From the NCBI GenBank assembly GCA_964507405.1, contig CAZDPJ010000018.1:1-27643 (forward strand): a stretch of 27,643 nt of DNA, read 5' to 3'. The DNA comes from UMGS75 sp964507405. GTDB taxonomy: Bacteria > Bacillota_I > Bacilli_A > ML615J-28 > CAG-313. The translations under genes and the position numbers were made by a program. Under the pieces are notes generated by a model, which was given only the letters and a program-made list of their open reading frames with translations, ran no database searches and was not told the DNA's origin. Positions 1 through 5,509 of this stretch are shown one piece after another (positions within the stretch are counted from its first letter, which is position 1; each line of letters begins with the position of its first letter).

Positions 1-147
1 CCAAAATATTTTGATCTTTCTTTTCTAGGATGAGCTAAAGAAGAGTCTAGTAAATAATCAGATACGATTGCTTCTTCAAATTGAGTTAATTTTTTATTTT
101 CAGTAAGTTTTTGTTTGTTCATTCATTGGTAATTCAACCTTTCTCAT
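1..147 (-). pseudogene. transposase remnant, probably IS1202/ISNCY type (partial)
   Basis: On the minus strand a well-placed ribosome site (AAGGTGG, 154-160) precedes an ATG at 145-147. This frame gives MRKVELPMNEQTKTY and stops at a TGA at 100-102. A different frame, open from 122 to the window edge, encodes a conserved-looking stretch with KKLTQFEEAIVSDYLLDSS and then LAHPRKERSKYFG. From memory of the family, IS1202/ISNCY transposases start with a similar MKKVEL-MNEQ segment and have an HPR-R-KYFGE motif just before the catalytic core. Here the two segments lie next to each other in different frames, so the DNA-binding region between them appears deleted and the gene is broken. It continues past the window edge. 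Family assignment is recall, not a search result. An alternative is an intact unrelated gene starting at 120-122. Confidence 0.5.
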
Positions 148-168
148 ACGATACCACCTTTTTGTATC

Positions 169-198
169 ATTATATTATAAGCATAGTTATTTTGTAAA
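169..198 (-). promoter_or_regulatory. promoter of the transposase remnant
   Basis: Read on the minus strand, TTTACA (193-198) lies 18 bp from TATAAT (169-174), followed about 20 bp later by the ribosome site and ATG of the remnant. A second overlapping TATAAT is at 174-179. Spacing and boxes fit a sigma-A promoter. Confidence 0.45.
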
Positions 199-200
199 AT

Positions 201-237
201 TCATATGTTAATATTTTTGAATATATCATATGTTAAT
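201..237. repeat. 12-bp direct repeat pair TCATATGTTAAT
   Basis: TCATATGTTAAT occurs at 201-212 and again at 226-237, a 25-bp period, in the gap between the minus-strand remnant and the feo operon. The first copy adjoins the minus-strand -35 box. It could be a regulator site or part of an element end; nothing in the sequence decides. Confidence 0.5.
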
Positions 238-268
238 CAGAAAATAACGTTTTCATTATTCAATCTTA

Positions 269-296
269 TTGACAAATAAAAAAATATGAGTATAAT
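269..296 (+). promoter_or_regulatory. feo operon promoter
   Basis: A consensus TTGACA (269-274), a 16-bp spacer and a consensus TATAAT (291-296) predict a start near 303, leaving a leader of about 84 nt before the first feoA. The strong boxes suggest high expression when not repressed. Confidence 0.8.
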
Positions 297-302
297 ATAT
301 GT

Positions 303-372
303 AGTTAGCAATAACTAACTGTAGGCTACATTGTAGCTTTTAATTATCAATATAAGTTAGCAATAACTAACT
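303..372. promoter_or_regulatory. paired palindromic repeats in the feo leader, candidate metalloregulator operators
   Basis: The 18-mer AGTTAGCAATAACTAACT occurs identically at 303-320 and 355-372. Each copy is an inverted repeat (AGTTAG, 6 nt, CTAACT). The starts are 52 bp apart, close to five helical turns. A third small inverted repeat, GCTAC-ATT-GTAGC, lies between them (325-337). The TTAG-N6-CTAA core has the half-site layout of DtxR/IdeR-family boxes, which is apt for an iron operon. The first copy covers the predicted transcription start and the second ends two bases before the ribosome site. In RNA each copy could also form a 6-bp hairpin. Confidence 0.6.
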
Positions 373-386
373 AGAAAGGAGCCATA

Positions 387-599
387 ATGCCATTATTTAT
401 TGCACCAAAAGATCAAGAACTAAAAATTTTGAAAGTATTAGCTGATGAAAAAACAAAACGACATTTAATGAATTTAGGAATTTGTGTTGGAACAAAGGTT
501 AGTATAGTTTCTCATACTAGTCAAGATGTTATTTTAAAGGTATTGGATGCTACGCTTGCCTTAAATAAGGATACTGCTTTAAAAATAATTGTAGCGTAA
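387..599 (+). CDS. feoA: FeoA-domain protein (first copy)
   Basis: Seventy residues, the usual size of FeoA. The protein is a small cytosolic SH3-like beta barrel that associates with the FeoB ferrous iron transporter. The characteristic pattern is visible: a hydrophobic start, a K-R-LMNLGI segment (residues 24-32), then a G-T-V-S turn and a closing beta strand ending in ALKIIV. A strong ribosome site (AAAGGAG, 375-381) fixes the ATG. It is the first gene of the operon, 14 nt upstream of a second, diverged FeoA. Two FeoA genes before FeoB is a recurrent arrangement in Firmicutes; the division of work between the copies is not evident from sequence. Confidence 0.85.
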   Translation: MPLFIAPKDQELKILKVLADEKTKRHLMNLGICVGTKVSIVSHTSQDVILKVLDATLALNKDTALKIIVA

Positions 600-613
600 G
601 AAAGGAAATTAAA

Positions 614-847
614 ATGGAAAAGTATTTAAGTGAATTACAAATTAATGAAAAGGGGAAAGTTAAAAAAATTGTTGCTGAAGGAAAAATTAAAAGAAGACTA
701 TTTGATATGGGGGTAACGCCTAATACAGAAATATTAGTTAGAAAGTATGCTCCGCTTGGAGATCCAATTGAAGTAACTATCAGAGGATATGAACTAACTC
801 TTAGAAAAGATGAGGCTAATAAAATATTAATGGAGGTAACAAAATAA
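614..847 (+). CDS. feoA: FeoA-domain protein (second copy)
   Basis: Seventy-seven residues with a clear FeoA domain: KIKRRLFDMGVTPNTEILV (about residues 24-42), then APLGDPIEVTIRGYELTLRK, the most typical FeoA signature. It fits the canonical FeoA better than the first copy. The ribosome site GAAAGGAAA lies just upstream. Its stop codon shares one base with the feoB start (TAATG), so translation of the two is coupled, as expected for partners that act together at the inner membrane. Confidence 0.9.
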   Translation: MEKYLSELQINEKGKVKKIVAEGKIKRRLFDMGVTPNTEILVRKYAPLGDPIEVTIRGYELTLRKDEANKILMEVTK

Positions 848-3075
848 TGAAATTTGCACTTGCGGGAAATCCCAATTGTGGTAAAACCACTTTATTTAAT
901 ACATTAACTGGTTCAACTGCCCATGTTGGTAACTGGCCTGGAGTAACAGTTGATAAACGTGAAGGTGTATATAAAAAATTAAATGAAAAAGTTGATATTG
1001 TTGACTTACCTGGTATTTATTCGTTAAGTCCATATACTCCAGAAGAAGTAGTATCAAGAAACTTTATTATTGATGAAAATCCTGATTGTATCATTAATGT
1101 CGTAGATGCAACTAATTTAGAAAGAAATTTATATTTAACTACACAATTACTTGAAATTGATGTTCCAATGGTTATTGCTTTAAATATGATGGATGTTGTA
1201 AAACAAGAAGGTACAACAATTCTAACCGAAGAATTAGCAGAAAAATTAAATGTTCCAGTTGTTGAAATCAGTGCTTTAAAAGGGGAAAACATTAAGAAAT
1301 TAATGGAAGTTGCTTATCTTGCATCAAAGAAAAAAAGAACAGGTATTACGGTTATTGAAAATAAAGATGTTCTTGATTTAATAAATGAAACAACTACAAA
1401 ATTTAATGGTTTAGTTACTAGTCCTTTATTTCATAGTACTAAATTAATTGAAAATGATGAACTAGAAGTAAAAAATCATCAAGATATTGTAAAAGAAGTA
1501 AATGAATTAAAGAAAAATGTAAATAATAAAGAATTTGATGGTGATTATGAAGCTTTATTCGCAGATGAAAGATATAAATTTATAAGTAAACATTTTAGTA
1601 AAACTGTTGTTAAAAAGAATTTAAATGAAAAAATTACTAAATCCGATAAAATTGATAAAGTATTAACACATAAAATATGGAGTATTCCGATCTTCCTTGT
1701 TATTATGTTTGTTGTTTTCCATTTAGTATTTTCCGAAGACTTATTATTCTTAAATCGTTTATTTGGTCTTGAAATTACTAGTGAAGGGGCGATTAACTTC
1801 TTTACTGGTATGGGATATGAAGGAGAAGCAATTAGTATTCCATCTCCTGGTGTATTCTTACAAAGTTGGATGGGTTTTGTTACTGGTTCAATTAAAGATT
1901 TATTTGGACATTATGAAGAAATATTAGAAAATGGTGAACTTGTAGAAGTATGGCAAGGTTTTATGCCTGAAGGTAAATGGTATACTGGTTTAGTTATTGA
2001 TGGATTATTAACTGGTATTGACGCAATCTTTAGTTTTATTCCTCAAGTATTACTTTTATTCTTATTTATTTCTATCCTTGAAGATTCTGGATATATGGCA
2101 CGTGTTGCTTTTATCATGGATAGAGCCTTTAGAAAATTTGGTTTATCTGGCAAATCATTTATTCCTCTACTTATGGGATTTGGTTGTAGTGTTCCTGCGA
2201 TGATGGCAACTAAAACTTTAGAAGATGAAAAAGAAAGAGATTTAACAATTAGAATTACACCATTCTTTAGTTGTGGTGCGAAAGCTCCAATTTGGACAAT
2301 GCTTGCTGTTGTAATTGGGGGAACTCTTGGTGATGTATTCGTATATAGCATTTATTTACTTGGCATTGTTATTGCGATTGTTGCGGCTATCATAATGAAA
2401 GTATTTAGTAAAAATAAAGAAGTACCTCCGTTCATTATGGAGCTTCCTCAATATCACCGTCCTCAAATTAAGAATTTACTCGCTCATTTATGGGAAAAGT
2501 TTAAACATTTTCTATATAAAGCATCAACTATCATTACAGCATCAATTATCTTAATTTGGTTCTTATCAAGTTTTGGATGGAAATTCTGGGAAGGTCAAGT
2601 TGAAATTGATCAAAGTATCTTAGCAGGTATTGGACATGCTTTAAAATATGTTTTCTATCCTCTTGGATGGGCACAAGGTGCTGATGGATGGAAATATAGC
2701 GTTGCGACAATTACAGGCTTAATTGCAAAAGAAGATGTTGTTACAACAATGGGTCAACTTGGACTTGATGAAGCAGGTATGATTGCATCTGGCATTTCTA
2801 CAGCCGCAGTCTATGCATTTGCTGCTTATAATTTATTCACACTACCATGTTTCGCGGCGGTATCAACTGCTAAATCAGAAAGCAGTAAAAAAGGATTTAT
2901 TGTTACTCTTCTTTGGTGGCTTGGCTTATCATATGTAGTTTCATTAATTGTTTATTGGTTTGGCGTATTAATTAGTGTATGTTGGCCAGTTGCGTTAATT
3001 CTTGTTGTACTTTTAATTGCAGGCTTAGTTTTAAGAGCCTTACAAGTAAACGGCAAATTAACAAAAAAAGCATAA
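847..3075 (+). CDS. feoB: ferrous iron transport protein FeoB
   Basis: A 742-residue Fe(II) transporter of normal family length. The N-terminal GTPase domain shows G1 GNPNCGKT (7-14), the switch region NWPGVT (29-34), G3 DLPG (53-56) and G4 NMMD (113-116). It is followed by a charged helical linker (about 165-270) of the GDI type and then the membrane part (about 275-735), which includes the two Gate segments and conserved cysteines in LMGFGCSVPA and FFSCGAKAP. These surround the proposed iron path. It acts in the cytoplasmic membrane and imports Fe2+ in anaerobic or microaerobic conditions. It is coupled to the preceding feoA and followed by a Cys-rich FeoB-associated peptide. There is no sign of truncation. 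Confidence 0.97.
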   Translation: MKFALAGNPNCGKTTLFNTLTGSTAHVGNWPGVTVDKREGVYKKLNEKVDIVDLPGIYSLSPYTPEEVVSRNFIIDENPDCIINVVDATNLERNLYLTTQLLEIDVPMVIALNMMDVVKQEGTTILTEELAEKLNVPVVEISALKGENIKKLMEVAYLASKKKRTGITVIENKDVLDLINETTTKFNGLVTSPLFHSTKLIENDELEVKNHQDIVKEVNELKKNVNNKEFDGDYEALFADERYKFISKHFSKTVVKKNLNEKITKSDKIDKVLTHKIWSIPIFLVIMFVVFHLVFSEDLLFLNRLFGLEITSEGAINFFTGMGYEGEAISIPSPGVFLQSWMGFVTGSIKDLFGHYEEILENGELVEVWQGFMPEGKWYTGLVIDGLLTGIDAIFSFIPQVLLLFLFISILEDSGYMARVAFIMDRAFRKFGLSGKSFIPLLMGFGCSVPAMMATKTLEDEKERDLTIRITPFFSCGAKAPIWTMLAVVIGGTLGDVFVYSIYLLGIVIAIVAAIIMKVFSKNKEVPPFIMELPQYHRPQIKNLLAHLWEKFKHFLYKASTIITASIILIWFLSSFGWKFWEGQVEIDQSILAGIGHALKYVFYPLGWAQGADGWKYSVATITGLIAKEDVVTTMGQLGLDEAGMIASGISTAAVYAFAAYNLFTLPCFAAVSTAKSESSKKGFIVTLLWWLGLSYVVSLIVYWFGVLISVCWPVALILVVLLIAGLVLRALQVNGKLTKKA

Positions 3076-3097
3076 TTAAATAATGGAGGGTTACAAT

Positions 3098-3265
3098 ATG
3101 GAATGGTTTGAATATATTTTTATTGTAGTCGCAATATCACTTGTATTACTTCCAATTATCTTAAAAATAATTGGTAAAAAAAGAGGAAAACCAGCATGTT
3201 CATCATGTTGTTGTTGTCCTCATAAAAATTGTTGTCAAAAAGCAATTGACAAAGTTAACGAATAA
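3098..3265 (+). CDS. FeoB-associated Cys-rich membrane protein
   Basis: A peptide of about 55 residues with one N-terminal membrane span (about residues 5-26), a basic patch (KKRGK) and a Cys cluster, CSSCCCCPHKNCC, facing the cytoplasm by the positive-inside rule. This matches the small FeoB-associated Cys-rich family (PF12669 type) found after feoB in Firmicutes. It may bind iron or help FeoB, but its biochemical role is not established. The start is set at 3098 because the strong ribosome site GGAGGG (3086-3091) would lie inside the gene if the ATG at 3083 were used. It is the last gene of the feo operon, directly before a terminator. Confidence 0.85.
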   Translation: MEWFEYIFIVVAISLVLLPIILKIIGKKRGKPACSSCCCCPHKNCCQKAIDKVNE

Positions 3266-3283
3266 AATGATAATAACCTCTAT

Positions 3284-3318
3284 AAGTTACAAGAATTTTG
3301 TTTTCTTGTAACTTTTTT
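3284..3318 (+). terminator. terminator of the feo operon
   Basis: A perfect 12-bp stem, AAGTTACAAGAA (3284-3295) with its complement (3303-3314), a 7-nt loop, and a T-tract to 3318. Confidence 0.9.
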
Positions 3319-3373
3319 AAACATAAATTAAAAAAATTTTAAAAAATATGATAGAATAATATGGGTGATATTA

Positions 3374-4501
3374 ATGATAAAAAACATAAAAAACATTAAA
3401 AAATATTTAGATAGTCTTGAAGACGAAAAAACACTTGAAATAGTAAATCATAATAAATTATCTGATGATTGTGTTGTAGGAACTATAAAAAACATACTAA
3501 ATGAATTTAAAGTAAAAGTATATAAGAGTGATATGGCAAAATCAACATGTACATGTAAAAATTATGAAAAATATGGTATTTGTAATCATATTACTAAATT
3601 ATATTATGAATTCTTTGGTGATGAGTTGGAACAAGATTTATTAGAAGCAGAAGATAGATTAATTTTTGAAACTAGTTTAGAAGATTTAGAAGAAAATGAA
3701 GAAGATTTATTTTATGAACTTTCTGAATTACCTCTTAATTATTATAATCTAATGAAAGAAACGTTAAATAAACTTAGTAAGAATGAATTAATTGATGTTT
3801 TAATTGATAATGTTAAATTATGGAAAATTTCTCCATTTTCTGAGGTAATTGAGGAATATCGTAAAAGCTATGAAAATAAAGATGTTGGTGATGATTTACA
3901 ACTTATATTAGAACAATTATATGATGTTATGAAAACTTCATATAAAGAATTAGAATCAGAAAAAATTACAAAATATGATACTGAATTAAGTGAACTAACA
4001 AAAACTCAAATTGATTATGTTATAAAGTCTTCTAATGAAGATTATCTTAGTGATTTAAAACATGCATTAATTACTACTCCATTTTGTGGACATCCATTAT
4101 TTAATGAATTCTTAAAAAGATTAATTAGTACTTTTAATGAATACGAAATAAAAACCCTTAAAAGTTCTATTGATATTAGTTTATATAAATTCTTATTTGT
4201 AAATAAAAAATATTTAGTTAGTAATGTCTTAATTTCAACTCATATTATAGAGAATAAATTAAATCAAGTTAACATAGAAAATGATATTGCTAGTATTTTT
4301 AAATATTCTAAATTTAATCATTATGTAGAATATATTGTTAAATTTTATTCACATGATTTTGATTTATTTTTAAGTTGTTTAGAATCATTTATTAATAACT
4401 GTGAATTAAGTAATGAGATTATATATAAAGGCTTAAATAGCATAGTAAAATATGTTAGAAATACTAGATTACTAGAATTATTAGATTTATTTAAAAATTA
4501 A
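3374..4501 (+). CDS. SWIM zinc-finger protein of unknown function
   Basis: About 375 residues. A SWIM-type zinc finger is visible near the N terminus: C59-x-C61 ... C70-N-H72 in TCTCKNYEKYGICNH, the CxCx(n)CxH pattern. SWIM domains bind DNA or protein, and in bacteria often occur with SWI2/SNF2 helicases; no helicase is encoded nearby. The rest is acidic and helical, with an E/D-rich stretch (about 90-115) and Leu/Ile/Tyr-rich repeats of helical character, and has no domain I recognise. The ATG at 3374 is preferred over a GTG at 3365 because GGGTGAT (3363-3369) serves as its ribosome site. It stands alone between the feo terminator and the next gene. Function unassigned. Confidence 0.75.
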   Translation: MIKNIKNIKKYLDSLEDEKTLEIVNHNKLSDDCVVGTIKNILNEFKVKVYKSDMAKSTCTCKNYEKYGICNHITKLYYEFFGDELEQDLLEAEDRLIFETSLEDLEENEEDLFYELSELPLNYYNLMKETLNKLSKNELIDVLIDNVKLWKISPFSEVIEEYRKSYENKDVGDDLQLILEQLYDVMKTSYKELESEKITKYDTELSELTKTQIDYVIKSSNEDYLSDLKHALITTPFCGHPLFNEFLKRLISTFNEYEIKTLKSSIDISLYKFLFVNKKYLVSNVLISTHIIENKLNQVNIENDIASIFKYSKFNHYVEYIVKFYSHDFDLFLSCLESFINNCELSNEIIYKGLNSIVKYVRNTRLLELLDLFKN

Positions 4502-4527
4502 TAAATAAAAGTTATATTATTATAAAA

Positions 4528-4550
4528 TCTTCAAATAATATATTTGGAGG
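4528..4550 (+). promoter_or_regulatory. hairpin that would hide the ribosome site of the next gene
   Basis: CTTCAAAT (4529-4536) can pair with ATTTGGAG (4542-4549) around a 5-nt loop, with one G-U pair and a further possible U-G pair outside. The 3' arm contains most of the GGAGG Shine-Dalgarno (4546-4550) of the gene at 4558. Whether it forms depends on where transcription starts, which is not clear. Confidence 0.4.
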
Positions 4551-4557
4551 TTATAAT

Positions 4558-5019
4558 ATGGAAAAAACAAATGAATTAAATAAATTCTTATCCTATATTC
4601 ATATGGGGAATAGTATTTTTCGAATATATCATCAAGAATGTGAAAACATAAAAAACGATGCGTTATTAAAACTAATAACAGAAATTGAAGAAAAATTTAA
4701 AACTCATGAAGAAAAGTTTACATCATTAATTACTGAAATGGATGAAAAACCAACAGATAGTCTTACTACGGCTTGTATCTTTGGGGTAATGATGGAAAAG
4801 TTAAAATTTATTGATGATGATTTTGATATATGTGTTAATGCTATTAAATCAACATATATGGGAATGCTTAGTGCAATTAAGTTTTTACATGAAAATAAAA
4901 GATTATCCAAAAAACTAAAAGATGAAATTATTAAAGTAATAATGGATTATAGTGAAATTGTTAATAAACTTAGGGATTATATTTTAAATAATTGTTGTAA
5001 TAGTAAAAGAAATAATTAA
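4558..5019 (+). CDS. DUF2383-like ferritin-fold helical protein
   Basis: 153 residues, almost wholly helical, with the layout of a four-helix bundle. LNKFLSYIHMGNSIFRIYHQ opens the first helix, an EIEEKFKTHEEKF segment with regularly spaced Glu/His forms the second, and an FDICVNAIKSTYMGML segment the third. This resembles the DUF2383 (PA2169-type) group of the ferritin-like superfamily. Acidic and His residues at helix-facing positions could bind metal, but I cannot confirm a di-iron site. The C terminus ends NNCCNSKRNN. Strong ribosome site GGAGG at 4546-4550. Its place two genes after the iron-uptake operon is suggestive only, since a terminator separates them. Confidence 0.6.
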   Translation: MEKTNELNKFLSYIHMGNSIFRIYHQECENIKNDALLKLITEIEEKFKTHEEKFTSLITEMDEKPTDSLTTACIFGVMMEKLKFIDDDFDICVNAIKSTYMGMLSAIKFLHENKRLSKKLKDEIIKVIMDYSEIVNKLRDYILNNCCNSKRNN

Positions 5020-5047
5020 ATAATATTTTTTTGCAACTACAAATTGC

Positions 5048-5076
5048 TTTACAAAATTACTTTATTAGTGTATAAT
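5048..5076 (+). promoter_or_regulatory. promoter of the leader peptide / XRE / ABC operon
   Basis: TTTACA (5048-5053), a 17-bp spacer and consensus TATAAT (5071-5076) predict a start near 5083. This gives an RNA leader of about 200 nt before the XRE gene, containing the leader peptide and the attenuator. Confidence 0.8.
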
Positions 5077-5117
5077 AATCTTGTAAGTATCAAAAAACAA
5101 AGAAAGGAGTGAAGAAA

Positions 5118-5189
5118 ATGTTAAATATGTTTATAAATAAACTAGAGACATTTCATATCTTTTCTTGTTATGAGGATAATAACAAATAA
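5118..5189 (+). CDS. 23-residue leader peptide upstream of an ABC exporter operon
   Basis: A short ORF beginning MLNMFINKLETF and ending SCYEDNNK, with a very strong ribosome site (AGAAAGGAGTG, 5101-5111) and ATG at 5118. It lies between a good promoter and a perfect terminator hairpin, the layout of a ribosome-sensing leader. Codons 8-12 contain ACTAGAGA (5141-5148), complementary to the 5' arm of that terminator. The last third of the ORF also contains an inverted repeat (TTGTTAT 5165-5171 with ATAACAA 5179-5185). The length and absence of any signal sequence or double-Gly motif argue against a bacteriocin precursor, though an exported signal peptide cannot be excluded. The known parallels are bmrB-bmrCD in Bacillus and other drug-responsive attenuators. 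Confidence 0.75.
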   Translation: MLNMFINKLETFHIFSCYEDNNK

Positions 5190-5225
5190 ATTTTTGTTTT
5201 ATATTTTTATTTCATTTAAAGTAGT

Positions 5226-5262
5226 AGTATCTCTAGTATATAGAGATACTTTTTTATTTTTT
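5226..5262 (+). terminator. attenuator terminator before the XRE/ABC operon
   Basis: A perfect 10-bp stem, AGTATCTCTA (5226-5235) with TAGAGATACT (5241-5250), a 5-nt loop and a T-rich run (5251-5262). It lies inside the transcribed leader, 36 nt after the leader peptide stop and 23 nt before the XRE start codon. The competing antiterminator is 5137-5152 paired to 5226-5241: 8 continuous base pairs at the centre, plus 3 on each side past single mismatches. If that pairing forms, the terminator 5' arm is occupied and read-through follows. Confidence 0.85.
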
Positions 5263-5284
5263 AATTGAAAAGAGGTATATTACA

Positions 5285-5509
5285 TTGATTGAAACGCAGT
5301 TTGGAGATCGCTTAAGAAAACTACGTCTTAGAGCGAATCTTACTCAACAAGATGTAGCTGATAAGTTACATATAACTAGACAATCTATTTCAAAATGGGA
5401 AAAGAATATCTCATTACCTCCTTTAAGTATAATTAATGATTTAGTTATAATTTTTAGTTGTACCTTAGATGAGTTGTTTTATGAAATAGAGGATAAGGAG
5501 GTACAATGA
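5285..5509 (+). CDS. XRE-family (Cro/CI-type) transcriptional regulator
   Basis: Seventy-four residues, essentially one HTH_3 domain: FGDRLRKLRLRANLTQQDVADKL (about 6-28), the recognition helix in ITRQSISKWEK (29-39), and the closing helices through LDELF (64-68). There is no separate sensor domain. It starts with TTG, with AGAGG at 5271-5275 as ribosome site; there is no nearby ATG in frame. Its TGA stop overlaps the next gene's ATG (ATGA, 5506-5509), so it is translationally coupled to the ABC genes. It probably regulates its own operon or related stress genes. It lies after the attenuator, so its synthesis is itself subject to read-through. Confidence 0.85.
   Translation: MIETQFGDRLRKLRLRANLTQQDVADKLHITRQSISKWEKNISLPPLSIINDLVIIFSCTLDELFYEIEDKEVQ

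Noticed and set aside
150..168. GATAC...GTATC inverted repeat read as a terminator or element end
   Set aside because: Only a 5-bp stem, it spans the ribosome site of the remnant, and no matching end is in the window.
303..372. Riboswitch in the feo leader
   Set aside because: Too short and lacks the conserved cores of known metal-sensing riboswitches; paired operators explain the repeats better.
1017..1292. Minus-strand open frame inside feoB
   Set aside because: Lies wholly within a well-conserved gene, lacks a ribosome site and any family resemblance; a shadow frame.
5032..5050. Small inverted repeat GCAA...TTGC after the DUF2383-like gene as a terminator
   Set aside because: Four base pairs and no T-run after it; it overlaps the next promoter region.
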